DNA from: Microthrixaceae bacterium
GTDB taxonomy: Bacteria > Actinomycetota > Acidimicrobiia > Acidimicrobiales > Microtrichaceae
Direction of reading: 5' to 3'
Assembly: GCA_023957995.1 (NCBI GenBank)
Contig: JAMLGK010000011.1
Coordinates: 52,324 to 116,323 of the forward strand
Length of the DNA: 64,000 bases
Part shown: positions 35,885 through 47,413 of the stretch, piece after piece
Layout: each line of letters starts with the position of its first letter
Position numbering within the stretch: the first letter of the stretch is position 1
Notes under the pieces: model-generated
What the model saw: only the letters and a program-made list of their open reading frames with translations
What the model was told of the DNA's origin: nothing
Database searches by the model: none
Program-made: the position numbers and the translations under genes

Positions 35885-37636
35885 ATGAGCGACCTGTTGA
35901 TCCGCAACGCAACTCTCGTGGACGGCTCGGGTGCTCCGGCGCGACAGGCGGACGTCTCGGTGACCGGTGGGGTCATCGAGGAGGTGGGCGAGAAGCTCGT
36001 CGGCCGGGCGAGGCGCGACATCGATGCAGACGGGCTCGTCCTGACCCCGGGTTTCGTCGACCTGCACACCCATTTCGACGGCCAGGCCACCTGGGACGGC
36101 GACCTCGCGCCGTCGGTGCTCCACGGCGTGACCACGATCGCGATGGGCAACTGCGGAGTGGGTTTCGCCCCGGCGGCGAGCGATCGCCACGACTGGCTGA
36201 TCTCACTCCTCGAAGGGGTGGAGGACATTCCCGGCACGGCCCTCGCGGAAGGTCTGGCATGGGACTGGGAGACCTTCCCCGACTACCTGGATGCACTCGA
36301 TCGACGCAGCTGGACGATGGACGTGGGCACTCACATCCCGCATTCGGCCCTACGCACCTACGTGATGGGGGAGAGGGGCGCCGACCACGAGTCGGTTCCC
36401 ACCGAGGGCGAGTTGGCGCGGATGGCGCAGATGGTGCGCGAGGCGCTGGACGCGGGTGCGATCGGCTTCGCCACCAGCCGCACCGAGATCCACCGGACCA
36501 GTGGTGGCGAGTTCATCCCGACCCTCACCGCTCCCGAGGTGGAGCTCCTCGCCATCGCGGACGCCATGGGTGAGGCCGGATCTGGAGTGGTGCAGCTGAT
36601 CAGTGACCTGTACCAGACCAACGACGAGGACTTCTTCGCCTCGGAACTGTCCCTGCTGGAGAGCTTCGTCGAGTTGAGTGGGCGGCCCCTCAGTTTCACG
36701 ATGCAACAGGCGTTCCACGCGCCCGACCGCTGGCGGAGCCAGATGGACTGGGTGGACTCGATGGTGGATCGCGGTCACGACGTGAAGGCCCAGGTGGCAT
36801 CGCGGCCGATCGGAGTCCTCATCGGCCACAGCGCCACGGCCAACCCGTTCATGTTCTGCGAGTCGTACTCACAGGTTGCGGCACTCGGGTTGTCCGAACG
36901 GGTCCGGGCGCTCGCCGAACCGGAGCGCCGCAGCCGCATCCTCGCCGAGCACGCCGCCATGCTGGCTTCGGTCGGGGAGGGGATCCTGGCGCAGATCGCA
37001 GGTGGATTCGATGCGATGTTCGTGCTCGACGACCCGGTCCGCTACGAGATGAGCACCGACATCTCACTGGCATCGGAAGCGTCACGCCTCGGCGAGGACC
37101 CCGCTGGGTTCCTCTATGACGTGCTGCTGCGAGGCGACGGCAACCAGCTCGTCTACATCCCGCTGTTCAATTTCGCCAACGGCGACTTCGAGGACATCCG
37201 ATCGATGATCACGTCACCCAATGTGCTCTTCGGACTGTCCGACGCCGGCGCTCACTGCGGCGCGATCTGCGATGCATCGATGCCGACCTCCGCGATCACC
37301 GTGTGGGCGCGGGACCGCAAGGGTGGGCGATCGGTGCCCCTGGAGCGCATCGTCCACATGCAGAGCCGTCGCAATGCCGAACACCTGGGGTGGCTCGACC
37401 GTGGCCTGGTGGCTCCGGGAATGGTCGCCGATCTCAATCTGATCGATCTGGATGCGTTGGCCTGTCACCCACCGCGGATCGTGCACGACCTGCCTGCGGG
37501 GGGCCGTCGACTGATGCAGAGTTCGTCGGGGTACCGCTTCACGATCAAGTCCGGCGAGGTGACCGTTCAGGACGGCGAACTGACCGGTGAACGCCCCGGT
37601 TCGCTGTTGCGAGGTTCGCGGGCAACCCCGGTTTAG
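35885..37636 (+). CDS. N-acyl-D-amino-acid deacylase-like amidohydrolase
   Basis: The 583-residue protein belongs to the D-aminoacylase group. The N-terminal beta part is [16 protein letters not shown]. Metal-binding motifs are [16 protein letters not shown] and GNCGVGFAP, and the late Asp is in [15 protein letters not shown]. The C-terminal sheet ends with [14 protein letters not shown]. Such enzymes hydrolyse N-acyl-D-amino acids; many homologues act on unknown amides. The ATG at 35885 is used and a GTG two codons before is possible. The binding site before it (GGGGG, 9 bases) is weak. Confidence 0.86.
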   Translation: MSDLLIRNATLVDGSGAPARQADVSVTGGVIEEVGEKLVGRARRDIDADGLVLTPGFVDLHTHFDGQATWDGDLAPSVLHGVTTIAMGNCGVGFAPAASDRHDWLISLLEGVEDIPGTALAEGLAWDWETFPDYLDALDRRSWTMDVGTHIPHSALRTYVMGERGADHESVPTEGELARMAQMVREALDAGAIGFATSRTEIHRTSGGEFIPTLTAPEVELLAIADAMGEAGSGVVQLISDLYQTNDEDFFASELSLLESFVELSGRPLSFTMQQAFHAPDRWRSQMDWVDSMVDRGHDVKAQVASRPIGVLIGHSATANPFMFCESYSQVAALGLSERVRALAEPERRSRILAEHAAMLASVGEGILAQIAGGFDAMFVLDDPVRYEMSTDISLASEASRLGEDPAGFLYDVLLRGDGNQLVYIPLFNFANGDFEDIRSMITSPNVLFGLSDAGAHCGAICDASMPTSAITVWARDRKGGRSVPLERIVHMQSRRNAEHLGWLDRGLVAPGMVADLNLIDLDALACHPPRIVHDLPAGGRRLMQSSSGYRFTIKSGEVTVQDGELTGERPGSLLRGSRATPV

Positions 37637-37648
37637 CCGGATTGCCTC

Positions 37649-37654
37649 TACGAT
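37649..37654 (+). promoter_or_regulatory. -10 box TACGAT
   Basis: TACGAT lies 8 bases before the ATG at 37663 of the small membrane protein gene. Confidence 0.4.
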
Positions 37655-37662
37655 CGGACGGG

Positions 37663-38382
37663 ATGGGAACGAGCGAGGTGAGCGGCGAGGCCGACCGAGA
37701 GGCGCCCGGGACGCGTCCGCGCCGCGGATCCGGCGCAGCCAGGTGGTCGGTCGGGCTGTTGGTCGGCGGAGTGCTGGCGATGGTTCTGCCCGGACTGCTC
37801 CGCGACGGGGTCTGTGGGTTGGTTGCGTGTGCAGATGTCACCCCCGAGGTCGCCGTCGGTCGTCCCGGTGGTTCCGAACTGGCGGTGGTCGTTCCCGAGG
37901 GAGCGGCGACAGAGCTCCAGTCGCTGCGCCTGTTCCGCCTCGATGACGAGTCGGCCAACAGCACCTCGGGGAGTTGGATCATCTTCCGCACCGATGAGAG
38001 CGCGGCACCTGAACGGATCGCCCTCGGCGAGGCGCCGGACGGATTCGACACCCGCACCGAACTCGACGGTGAACCCACCGATGGCCTGTGGGTCCTGGAT
38101 GCATCGTTCGGTTGCGCATCCACCCTGGTGCGATTCGCTCCTGAGGAACTCGACCCGGGGTTCGTATCGACCGGCGATCCGCCGGTGCCGATCGGAGAGT
38201 TCGAATCCAATGCGCGCACGAGCCTCCGCTGTGCCACCGATGCACCCGGATGGCAGCGGCTGCTGTTCATCCTCGGAGCCCTGGGCGCCTCGGTCGGTGC
38301 GGTACTCGGGATCTGGGTCCTGATGCGCCGGCCGGTCACCGACGAGCCCGAGTGGTACGCCCCGGACGACACCGAGGTCTGA
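37663..38382 (+). CDS. Two-helix membrane protein of unknown function
   Basis: A 239-residue protein. One membrane helix lies near the N-terminus (WSVGLLVGGVLAMVLPGLL) and one near the C-terminus (LLFILGALGASVGAVLGIWVLM). Between them is an extracytoplasmic domain of about 150 residues with four cysteines that may form disulfides, and strands such as ELAVVVPEGA. I do not recognise the family. The gene follows the deacylase gene by 26 bases and could be co-transcribed, but it also has its own -10-like box. Confidence 0.65.
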   Translation: MGTSEVSGEADREAPGTRPRRGSGAARWSVGLLVGGVLAMVLPGLLRDGVCGLVACADVTPEVAVGRPGGSELAVVVPEGAATELQSLRLFRLDDESANSTSGSWIIFRTDESAAPERIALGEAPDGFDTRTELDGEPTDGLWVLDASFGCASTLVRFAPEELDPGFVSTGDPPVPIGEFESNARTSLRCATDAPGWQRLLFILGALGASVGAVLGIWVLMRRPVTDEPEWYAPDDTEV

Positions 38383-38396
38383 CCCGGATCCCGGGC

Positions 38397-39026
38397 TCAG
38401 GGTTGATCGGTCACCAGAGGAACGAACGCGACCGCACCCATGGCGTGTTCGTGCAGCTCGCCGTCTCGCTTGTCGATCCGGAGGAGTTGCTGCACGCTGC
38501 GATCGCGACCCACAGGGATCACGAGGTGGCCCCCCTCTGCCAGTTGATCGGTCAGCTGGGCTGGCACCTCGGATGCGGCGGCTGTCACGACGATCGCATC
38601 GAAGGGTGCTTCGTCGGCGCACCCGAGTGATCCGTCACCGACCCTCACCTCCACGTTGGGGTACCCGGCGAGTCGTCGAGCTGCCTGCTCGGCGAGTTCC
38701 GGGAGACGCTCGATCGTGATCACATGACCCGCCAGCTGTGACAGCACGGCCGCCCCGTAGCCCGAACCGGTGCCCAGCTCGAGCACGGTGTGGCCGGGGC
38801 GGACATCGGCGAGTTGGGCCATCAGCGCCACCATGTAGGGCTGCGAGATCGTCTGGCCCTGCCCGATGGCGAGGGGGTGGTCCTCGTAGGCGGAATCGAC
38901 CTGCTCGGGTGGCACGAAGTCTTCCCGGGGCACCGAGGCCATCGCTGTGAGCACCCGTTCGTCGGTTATGCCCCGCGGGGCCAGGTCGTGTTCGACCATG
39001 TGCGAGCGCGGGCCGCGTTCACTCAT
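38397..39026 (-). CDS. pcm: Protein-L-isoaspartate O-methyltransferase
   Basis: A 209-residue methyltransferase of the PCMT family. It has REDFVPPEQVDSAYEDHPLA and the substrate loop IGQGQTISQPYMVA, followed by SAM motif I VLELGTGSGYGAAVL and motif III DAIVVTAAASEVP. It methylates isoaspartyl residues so that aged proteins can be repaired. The start codon lies within a 16-bp direct repeat. Confidence 0.93.
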   Translation of the reverse strand: MSERGPRSHMVEHDLAPRGITDERVLTAMASVPREDFVPPEQVDSAYEDHPLAIGQGQTISQPYMVALMAQLADVRPGHTVLELGTGSGYGAAVLSQLAGHVITIERLPELAEQAARRLAGYPNVEVRVGDGSLGCADEAPFDAIVVTAAASEVPAQLTDQLAEGGHLVIPVGRDRSVQQLLRIDKRDGELHEHAMGAVAFVPLVTDQP

Positions 39027-39056
39027 CGCCGCTCACCGACATCGCCGCTCACCGAC
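39025..39056. repeat. 16-bp direct repeat at the pcm start
   Basis: ATCGCCGCTCACCGAC occurs at 39025-39040 and 39041-39056. The first copy overlaps the pcm start codon. Confidence 0.88.
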
Positions 39057-39060
39057 ATCA

Positions 39061-39120
39061 CAGTCATCCACAGCGCAGTCATCCACAGCGCAGTCATCCA
39101 CAGCGCAGTCATCCACAGCG
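39061..39120. repeat. Four perfect copies of a 15-bp unit
   Basis: CAGTCATCCACAGCG is repeated without change at 39061, 39076, 39091 and 39106, in the gap between pcm and the MarR gene. Confidence 0.95.
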
Positions 39121-39187
39121 CGGTCACCCCATCGCGGCTCACCGAGCGCCACTCCCTGCGAGCGCGGTCCCGGTGGGCAAGGGGGAG

Positions 39188-40165
39188 TCAGCCTCCTGTC
39201 GGGGCGGCGCTGGTAGCCGCTGATCCGGCCGAAGGGAGACGCGGGGGCAGGTTGGCGACACGCCGGACCGCCTGGTTGACCTGGTCGATGGCCAGCTGTG
39301 CATCGCCCACGTCGATCAGATCGCCGAGCCGGTCGAGCAGCAACTGGTTACCGGCCGCAGCGGCGTGGGTGGTCCGGAGTCCCTCCTCGGTGAGGGTGAC
39401 CAGGATGCTCCGACCATCGTTCTCGTTGGGTTGGCGGGCGATGTGCCCCCGGGACTCGAGTCGCTGCAGGGTGGCCGAGACCGTGTTCGGTCTCATGCCC
39501 GAGTTCCTCGAGATCCCACGGGGACTCACGGGTTGGAACTCGCCGATCAGCAGGTAGAGGCCCAGTTCCTCGGCCGACAGACCCGTCGAGTCGATGGCTT
39601 GTTCGATCAGGGGATAGGAGGCCTGCTTCAGGAGCCACAGGTCGTACAGGAGCATGTTCCAACTGGGGTCCTGCTGCTCGGTCAGCCTCACGCGGGGAGG
39701 AAGGTTCGCGAGCACCCGTACCGCGTCGTTCAGACGCTCGATCGCCTGCTGGCCGGAGCGGATGTCCATGAGCGGATCGAGACGCTCCATCACCAAACGT
39801 GCTGCGTCGATCGCTTCAGCGGTCACCGCCAGGCCGGTGTCACTCAGCGCGACCAGGATGCTGCGGCCGTCCTGCTCGTTCGGTGTGCGGACCACGTGAC
39901 CACGCCGGTCCATGCGTTGTATCGCAGCCGAGACCGTGTTGGCACGCATGCCCGAATAGGTGGCGATGTCGCCCGGGGAGACGGGTTGGAAGTCGCCGAC
40001 CATGAGGTAGAGCCCGAAGTCGTCCGCCGAGAGCTTGGTGCGGGAGATCGCCTGGTCGATGAGCGGGTAGACGGCCTGCTTCAGCAGCCAGAGATCGAAC
40101 AGGACATCCCAGGAGCGCGGCGATTCATCGGCTCGGTCGGTCGGGTGCAGTGTGCCATCGCTCAT
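39188..40165 (-). CDS. Fused tandem MarR-type regulator
   Basis: The 325-residue protein is made of two homologous MarR units of about 140 residues. Each has LLxDLWLLKQAxYPLI, FQPVSP, a recognition helix (SGMRANTVSAAIQRMDRRGH and SGMRPNTVSATLQRLESRGH) and the wing sequence GRSILVxL. Ordinary MarR proteins act as dimers of one such unit, so this chain could form a one-polypeptide dimer that binds a non-symmetric site. The ATG at 40165 is chosen over upstream starts because the domain begins soon after. It is divergent from rpsL, and its target is unknown. Confidence 0.85.
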   Translation of the reverse strand: MSDGTLHPTDRADESPRSWDVLFDLWLLKQAVYPLIDQAISRTKLSADDFGLYLMVGDFQPVSPGDIATYSGMRANTVSAAIQRMDRRGHVVRTPNEQDGRSILVALSDTGLAVTAEAIDAARLVMERLDPLMDIRSGQQAIERLNDAVRVLANLPPRVRLTEQQDPSWNMLLYDLWLLKQASYPLIEQAIDSTGLSAEELGLYLLIGEFQPVSPRGISRNSGMRPNTVSATLQRLESRGHIARQPNENDGRSILVTLTEEGLRTTHAAAAGNQLLLDRLGDLIDVGDAQLAIDQVNQAVRRVANLPPRLPSAGSAATSAAPTGG

Positions 40166-40514
40166 GGGGTATCGGGGGTCTTGACCGGCGCGCTGCGCGC
40201 TCGGCCATCGACCGACCACGATACCGGCCGCGTTGCACCTCCGTGCCTGCATCGCCCGACCCGTCCCGGATCTGGCTGACCGCGGGGAGCTAGGATGCGG
40301 GGAGCCAGGTTACAGAATCCGCAGCCGGCGGTGACCGGCGTGTGGTGAAACCCCGGGGCTTGCGCCGAGGGGTGGTTTGCCCGTTCATCGTGGGCGTACC
40401 TAGAATCGTTGGTCGCCCATGGTCGCGCGCTGTCGCGTCGGGGTTTTAGGCCCGGCAGTCCAGCGGGATACGCCGGTTTCAAGTTCGCTCCCGAGTTCAT
40501 TGAGGTTTTCAAAC
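40166..40514 (+). promoter_or_regulatory. rpsL upstream region with sigma-A promoter
   Basis: A 349-base gap before rpsL. The best promoter is TTGCCC (40377-40382), spacer 18, TAGAAT (40401-40406), giving a leader of about 100 bases. A GC-rich hairpin-like stretch (AAACCCCGGGGC with GAGGGGTGGTTT, about 40347-40378) precedes it. A weaker box, TAGGAT, lies at 40291. GAGG stands 9 bases before the rpsL GTG. Confidence 0.6.
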
Positions 40515-40886
40515 GTGCCCACGATTCAGCAGTTGGTCCGAAAGGGCCGCACCAACAAGCGCAAGAAGGAATCCACCCCTGCGCTGAAGGGCGCGCCTCA
40601 GCGGCGCGGTGTGTGCACTCGCGTATTCACCAGTTCGCCCAAGAAGCCCAACTCCGCGCTTCGCAAGGTGGCCCGTGTCCGGCTGACCAGCGGGATCGAG
40701 GTCTCTGCCTACATCCCCGGTGAGGGGCACAACCTCCAGGAGCACTCGATGGTGCTCGTCCGCGGTGGTCGTGTGAAGGACCTCCCCGGTGTCCGCTACA
40801 AGATCGTGCGCGGAACGCTGGACACCTCCGGTGTCCGCGACCGCCGCCAGGCCCGTTCCCACTACGGCGCCAAAAAGGAGTCCTGA
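40515..40886 (+). CDS. rpsL: 30S ribosomal protein S12
   Basis: A 123-residue S12, complete. It starts at GTG with [11 protein letters not shown]. The decoding-site loop reads [16 protein letters not shown] and the second loop [13 protein letters not shown], so the two lysines whose change gives streptomycin resistance are both wild type. The canonical CTRVYTTTPKKPNSA is varied here to [15 protein letters not shown]. It is the first gene of the rpsL-rpsG-fusA-tuf unit, and its stop overlaps the start of rpsG by one base. Confidence 0.97.
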   Translation: MPTIQQLVRKGRTNKRKKESTPALKGAPQRRGVCTRVFTSSPKKPNSALRKVARVRLTSGIEVSAYIPGEGHNLQEHSMVLVRGGRVKDLPGVRYKIVRGTLDTSGVRDRRQARSHYGAKKES

Positions 40887-41356
40887 TGTCCCGCAAGGGT
40901 CCAGCCCCCCGACGCGAGCTCGCACCCGATCCGATCTACGGGTCGGTCCTGGTCACCCAGCTCGTCAACAAGGTGCTCCAGCGCGGCAAGCGCTCGACCG
41001 CCGAGAAGATCGTCTACGAAGCGTTGAGCACGATCGAGACCCGCACCGGCGACGAGCCCCTGGCGACGCTCAAGCGGGCGATCGACAACATCAAGCCCCA
41101 GCTCGAGGTCCGCAGCCGCCGCGTCGGTGGTGCCACCTACCAGGTGCCCGTCGAGGTCAAGCCCCGCCGCGCCAACACCCTCGCGGTGCGCTGGATCGTG
41201 AGCTTCTCCCGGGACCGTCGTGAACGGTCGATGGCCGAGCGTCTCGCGAACGAGATCCTCGACGCCTCCAACGGCGTCGGAGCCTCCGCCAAGCGCAAGG
41301 AGGACCTCCACAAGATGGCCGAGTCCAACCGCGCTTTCGCCCACTACCGCTGGTAA
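40886..41356 (+). CDS. rpsG: 30S ribosomal protein S7
   Basis: The 156-residue S7 begins [20 protein letters not shown] and holds the conserved core [22 protein letters not shown] and [20 protein letters not shown]7 nucleates assembly of the 30S head by binding 16S rRNA. The TGATG overlap with rpsL implies coupled translation. The length is normal. Confidence 0.98.
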   Translation: MSRKGPAPRRELAPDPIYGSVLVTQLVNKVLQRGKRSTAEKIVYEALSTIETRTGDEPLATLKRAIDNIKPQLEVRSRRVGGATYQVPVEVKPRRANTLAVRWIVSFSRDRRERSMAERLANEILDASNGVGASAKRKEDLHKMAESNRAFAHYRW

Positions 41357-41461
41357 CCCTCCCAGGGTCACCGACCCGTCGGCGCCCCCAGCTCCGGCCA
41401 AACGACCTTCCCAACCCCAGCCGACCGCTGGACCCGACCCACGGCAAACACGAGACGACCA

Positions 41462-43558
<2,097 letters not shown>

Positions 43559-43631
43559 AACATCCGCAGTAGTTCACCCGTAGCAATACAAACAACCCAC
43601 CAAACAGATCTGAAACGAAAGGCGACATCCC

Positions 43632-44819
43632 ATGTCGAAGGAGAAGTTCGAGCGTACGAAGCCGCATGTGAATGTGGGGACGATGGGTCATATTGACCAT
43701 GGGAAGACGACGTTGACGGCTGCGATTTCCAAGACGTTGGCTGATCGTGTTGAGGGGAACACGTTTACTGAGTTCGCGAATATTGATAAGGCTCCTGAGG
43801 AGCGTGAGCGTGGGATCACGATCAATGTTTCCCATGTGGAGTATGAGACCGAGAATCGGCATTACGCGCATGTGGATATGCCGGGGCACGCGGATTACAT
43901 CAAGAACATGATTACGGGTGCTGCGCAGGTTGACGGCGCGATTTTGGTGGTGGCTGCGACTGATGGTCCGATGCCTCAGACGCGTGAGCATGTGGTGTTG
44001 GCTCGTCAGGTTGGTGTGCCTGCGATCGTGGTGGCCTTGAACAAGGTTGACATGGTTGATGATGACGAGTTGTTGGAGTTGGTGGAGATCGAGGTTCGGG
44101 AGCTTCTGAACGAGTACGAGTTCGATGGTGATGATGCTCCGGTGGTGCCGGTTTCTGCGTTGAAGGCTTTGGAGGGTGATTCGGCTGCGCAGGATCAGGT
44201 GATGGAGTTGATGGGGTTTGTGGATTCCTATGTTCCTGAGCCGCAGCGTGATCTGGACAAGCCGTTCTTGATGCCGATCGAGGATGTGTTTTCGATCACG
44301 GGTCGTGGCACGGTTGTGACCGGCAAGGTTGAACAGGGTGTGATCCACACTGGTGATGAGATTGAGATCGTCGGGTTGCGTGATACTCAGACGACGACTT
44401 GTACTGGTGTTGAGATGTTCCGCAAGTTGCTTGATGAGGGTCAGGCTGGGGACAACATCGGTGCGCTTCTTCGTGGTATCGACAAGGAAGATGTGCAGCG
44501 GGGTCAGGTGTTGGCGAAGCCTGGGTCGATCACGCCTCATACCCGCTTCGAGGCGAATGTGTATGTGTTGACCAAGGATGAGGGTGGCCGTCACAAGCCG
44601 TTCTTCGCGAATTATCGGCCTCAGTTCTATTTCCGTACCACGGATGTGACTGGGACTGTTGAGTTGCCTGAGGGCACTGAGATGTGCATGCCTGGTGACA
44701 ACACTGAGATGACTGTGGAGTTGATTGCTCCGATCGCGATGGATGAGGGACTGCGGTTCGCGATTCGTGAGGGTGGCCGTACCGTTGGTGCTGGCCGTGT
44801 GACCAACATCCTCGAATAG
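43632..44819 (+). CDS. tuf: Elongation factor Tu
   Basis: The 395-residue EF-Tu has G1 [15 protein letters not shown]2 [13 protein letters not shown]3 DMPGHADY and G4 NKVDMVDD, then the two beta-barrel domains with [13 protein letters not shown] and the end [17 protein letters not shown]. It delivers aminoacyl-tRNA to the ribosome. AAAGG precedes the ATG. The base composition is unlike its neighbours: many codons end in T or G (Leu as TTG, Arg as CGT, Val as GTT or GTG), while fusA and rpmG use mostly C-ending codons. It sits at the joint between the str genes and the secE/rpoBC block. Confidence 0.98.
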   Translation: MSKEKFERTKPHVNVGTMGHIDHGKTTLTAAISKTLADRVEGNTFTEFANIDKAPEERERGITINVSHVEYETENRHYAHVDMPGHADYIKNMITGAAQVDGAILVVAATDGPMPQTREHVVLARQVGVPAIVVALNKVDMVDDDELLELVEIEVRELLNEYEFDGDDAPVVPVSALKALEGDSAAQDQVMELMGFVDSYVPEPQRDLDKPFLMPIEDVFSITGRGTVVTGKVEQGVIHTGDEIEIVGLRDTQTTTCTGVEMFRKLLDEGQAGDNIGALLRGIDKEDVQRGQVLAKPGSITPHTRFEANVYVLTKDEGGRHKPFFANYRPQFYFRTTDVTGTVELPEGTEMCMPGDNTEMTVELIAPIAMDEGLRFAIREGGRTVGAGRVTNILE

Positions 44820-44932
44820 CTGACACCGTCGGGCAGGACACACCCCCCGACGGACCAACCGAATCGTCCTGAGGGCCGGTCGAACGAAGATTGGCCACCT
44901 CGCAAGAGGCGACCACGACAGGAGAGAGCCTG

Positions 44933-45094
44933 ATGGCTTCCGACAAGCGGGTCCACGTGACCCTCGAGTGCACAGAGTGCAAGCGACGCAACTACATCAC
45001 CAAGAAGTCCAAGGTGAACGACCGCGAGCGCATCGAGATGAAGAAGTACTGCAAGTGGGATCGTCGCCACACGCTCCACAAGGAGACCCGCTGA
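44933..45094 (+). CDS. rpmG: 50S ribosomal protein L33
   Basis: A 53-residue L33 with the zinc-ribbon pair CTECKRR near residues 13-19. In the second half the expected CxxC is reduced to a single Cys in [15 protein letters not shown], so this is a partly zinc-free form. The ATG at 44933 follows GGAGAGAGC, the only good binding site; a GTG- or TTG-type start upstream is unlikely. It precedes tRNA-Trp and secE, the usual order in bacteria. Confidence 0.95.
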   Translation: MASDKRVHVTLECTECKRRNYITKKSKVNDRERIEMKKYCKWDRRHTLHKETR

Positions 45095-45262
45095 GTCGTC
45101 GCTCCGGCGGCTCGGCACCCACCGCTGGGCCCGTCCCCGGTGAGCGGTTCGATCATTCTGTCTCAGCGGTCTAACCTTGCGCCCACGGGCGCCGTTGGCG
45201 TCCTGCCCCGCCGTGCTCGCGATCGGGCCTCCGGGCCCGCCCACGTGCAGCTGCGAGGTCAG
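45095..45262 (+). other. Gap between rpmG and tRNA-Trp
   Basis: A 168-base gap. The only candidate for a tRNA promoter is TAACCT at 45172 with a poor -35. No reading frame is seen. Confidence 0.3.
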
Positions 45263-45335
45263 AGGGCAGTGGCTCAATTGGTAGAGCACCGGTCTCCAAA
45301 ACCGGCGGTTGGGGGTTCGAGTCCCTCCTGCCCTG
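45263..45335 (+). tRNA. tRNA-Trp (anticodon CCA)
   Basis: The acceptor arms AGGGCAG and CTGCCCT pair, with discriminator G as expected for Trp. The D-loop has the TTGGTAG form, the anticodon stem is CCGGT with ACCGG around TCTCCAAA, and the T-loop is GGTTCGAGTCC. CCA anticodon equals Trp. Confidence 0.96.
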
Positions 45336-45432
45336 CATATCCCGACCGGCCTTCGGATCGGGACACGTACCCGGGTTCGCAGATGCGGACCGGGGCTCGT
45401 GAACGAAACCTAGACGTAGGGGTTTGATCTTC

Positions 45433-45753
45433 GTGTCAATGAACCGAGAGCAGAAGCGGGCCATGCAGAAGGCCGGCCAGCTCAATGAGGACGGGTCGCA
45501 GAAGGCCCCTACCCGCGAGCGCAAGGCGGCTCCCGCACAGAGCGTCAAGTCCGACCGGGCCAAGCCCGCACAGTTCGTGCGCGAGGTGCGCGCAGAACTC
45601 CGCAAGGTGACCTGGCCCACCCGCGACGAGGTGATCAGGCTCTCGATCGTGGTGCTGGTCACCCTCGTCATCTTCACCGCCCTGGTGTTCGCGCTGGACA
45701 CCGTTTTCGCCGAGTTCTTCCGGTCGCTGTTGAGCACCGGACGTGAAACATGA
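45433..45753 (+). CDS. secE: Preprotein translocase subunit SecE
   Basis: A 106-residue SecE. A basic N-terminal half leads to the conserved amphipathic helix [20 protein letters not shown], then one membrane helix ([23 protein letters not shown]). It is the small essential subunit of the SecYEG channel. The start is GTG 45433 (AGGGG ten bases before); ATG 45439 is also possible. The nusG start lies 13 bases after the secE stop. Confidence 0.96.
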   Translation: MSMNREQKRAMQKAGQLNEDGSQKAPTRERKAAPAQSVKSDRAKPAQFVREVRAELRKVTWPTRDEVIRLSIVVLVTLVIFTALVFALDTVFAEFFRSLLSTGRET

Positions 45754-45766
45754 GACTGGATCAGAG

Positions 45767-46609
45767 ATGAGTGATCAGGACACCGCCGCCGTCGAGGGGA
45801 TCGAGGCGTCGCCAACCGAACAGGTCCCGGGAGCCGATGCCGACGATGCACTGGCCGAGGCGCCCGCCGAGCAGACAGCTGCCGCCACCGAGGACCTCTC
45901 CGACGACGCGGCGCCCGGAGCTGAAGAGCCTGGGGCTGCAGTGCCCGAAGCTGCAGCGCCCGAGGCTGCAGATTCCGAGGGTGTTGCTGCGGACGCCGCT
46001 GCCGATCAGGAGGGCGCCGAGGGGGAACCGGCTCCGGCTCCCAAACCCGAGTCGCCCTACAACCGCCCGGGCAAGTGGTTCGTCCTGCACACCCAGTCGG
46101 GCTACGAGAACAAGGTTCGCCAGAACCTCGAGGCCCGCACCAGCTCCATGAACATGGAGCACCGGATCTACGAGGTCGTCATCCCGATGGAAGACGTCGT
46201 GGAGTTCAAGGCGGGCAAGAAGGTGGTGGTCCAGAAGAAGATGTTCCCGGGCTACCTCCTCGTGCGCTGTCGCCTCGACGACGACAGCTGGTACGTGATC
46301 CGCAACACGCCGGGTGTGACCGGCTTCGTCGGTGCGGGCAACAAGCCCTCGCCGTTGCCACGGCGCGATGTCGAGACGTTCCTCGCGGTGAAGACCGAGG
46401 AGGAGCAGGCCCAGGCACCCAAGCGCCAGCGTCCCCGCCTTGCCTACGAGATCAACGAGACGGTTCGGGTCAAGGAAGGACCCTTCGCAGACTTCTCGGG
46501 CGAGATCGTCGAGATCAACGAGGACCAGCTCAAGCTCAAGGTGCTCGTCGACATCTTCGGTCGCGAGACCCCCGTCGAGCTCGAGTTCTCCCAGGTCGCC
46601 AAGCTGTAG
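45767..46609 (+). CDS. nusG: Transcription elongation factor NusG, long N-terminal tail
   Basis: A 280-residue NusG. Residues about 1-88 form an acidic Ala/Glu/Asp/Pro-rich disordered tail. The NGN domain follows ([22 protein letters not shown] and [20 protein letters not shown], with [10 protein letters not shown]). The KOW domain is [20 protein letters not shown]. NusG links RNA polymerase to Rho or the ribosome. The tail is longer than in E. coli (181 residues) but common in Actinobacteria. The ATG at 45767 is preferred to a GTG 24 bases earlier that overlaps secE. Confidence 0.95.
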   Translation: MSDQDTAAVEGIEASPTEQVPGADADDALAEAPAEQTAAATEDLSDDAAPGAEEPGAAVPEAAAPEAADSEGVAADAAADQEGAEGEPAPAPKPESPYNRPGKWFVLHTQSGYENKVRQNLEARTSSMNMEHRIYEVVIPMEDVVEFKAGKKVVVQKKMFPGYLLVRCRLDDDSWYVIRNTPGVTGFVGAGNKPSPLPRRDVETFLAVKTEEEQAQAPKRQRPRLAYEINETVRVKEGPFADFSGEIVEINEDQLKLKVLVDIFGRETPVELEFSQVAKL

Positions 46610-46795
46610 GGATACCGCCGAAGCGCACGCAATCGAACGTCGGGGTCCGCGCAGGGCTTGCCTGAGCGGCTCCCGGCCAACCACAATGTTCAGTCGGCCC
46701 TTCCGGCCGGATGCGCAACCTGCCAGGTGCGGCAGGGCACCAGGTGCACCAGAGCGCAACGGGTGCCCAACCCCAGATCAGAACCAGGAAGCCAG
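46610..46795 (+). other. nusG-rplK intergenic region with hairpins
   Basis: A 186-base gap. Two hairpins are visible: CGGCC-CTTC-CGGCC (about 46694) and CCTGCC-AGGTGC-GGCAGG (about 46720). It may be a leader for rplK, but no known regulatory RNA was recognised. Confidence 0.35.
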
Positions 46796-47221
46796 ATGGC
46801 AAAGAACGTCTCAGCAGTAGTGAAGATCCAGATCCCCGCGGGACAGGCCTCACCGGCTCCCCCGGTGGGTACCGCTCTCGGGCCCCACGGCGTGGCCATC
46901 ATGGACTTCTGCAAGGCCTACAACGCGCAGACCGAGTCGCAGCGCGGCACGGTGGTGCCCGTCGAGATCACGATCTACGAGGACCGCACGTTCTCGTTCA
47001 TCACCAAGACGCCTCCCGCCCCGGTGATGATCCGCGAGGCGATCAAGGTCACCAAGGGTTCCCAGAACCCGGGCCGTGAAGAGGCCGGCGCGATCACCCA
47101 GGCACAGCTCGCCGACATCGCCCAGGTGAAGATGCCCGATCTCAACACCAACGACCTGGAGGCAGCCAAGCTCCAGATCGCCGGCACCGCCCGCTCGATG
47201 GGCATCAAGGTCATCGACTGA
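46796..47221 (+). CDS. rplK: 50S ribosomal protein L11
   Basis: A 141-residue L11, complete. The thiostrepton-binding N-domain has [20 protein letters not shown] and [15 protein letters not shown]. The C-domain has [16 protein letters not shown] and ends [13 protein letters not shown]11 forms the GTPase-associated centre with L10. AGGAAG precedes the ATG by four bases. Confidence 0.97.
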   Translation: MAKNVSAVVKIQIPAGQASPAPPVGTALGPHGVAIMDFCKAYNAQTESQRGTVVPVEITIYEDRTFSFITKTPPAPVMIREAIKVTKGSQNPGREEAGAITQAQLADIAQVKMPDLNTNDLEAAKLQIAGTARSMGIKVID

Positions 47222-47413
47222 GTCCCGACGGCCAACCAGCGGTTGGCGCAATACGAATACCACCCCCGGGGAGGACCTCGCCCCGGGCTCCGTGGACAAG
47301 CGAGGGAGAACCAACCGATACAGCCGCTACGGGGCAGGGCCCCGTATTGCGGAGGAGGCGGGCGTGGTGCGAAGCACCCGGGTGCCCGCCGGGATGACAG
47401 CAGGGTTTCGAAC
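47222..47413 (+). other. Candidate L1 leader RNA between rplK and rplA
   Basis: A 192-base gap with three GC-rich stems: CCCGGGG...CCCCGGG (about 47264-47287), TACGGGGC-AGG-GCCCCGTA (47328-47346), and GGCGGGC...GCCCGCC with an inner GGTGC-GAA-GCACC (47357-47390). L1 represses its own operon by binding such RNA in other bacteria. The match to a particular L1 leader is not shown. Confidence 0.5.

Noticed and set aside
39061..39120. Short perfect repeats considered as a CRISPR array
   Set aside because: The units are directly adjacent with no spacers and are only 15 bases long; no cas genes are nearby.
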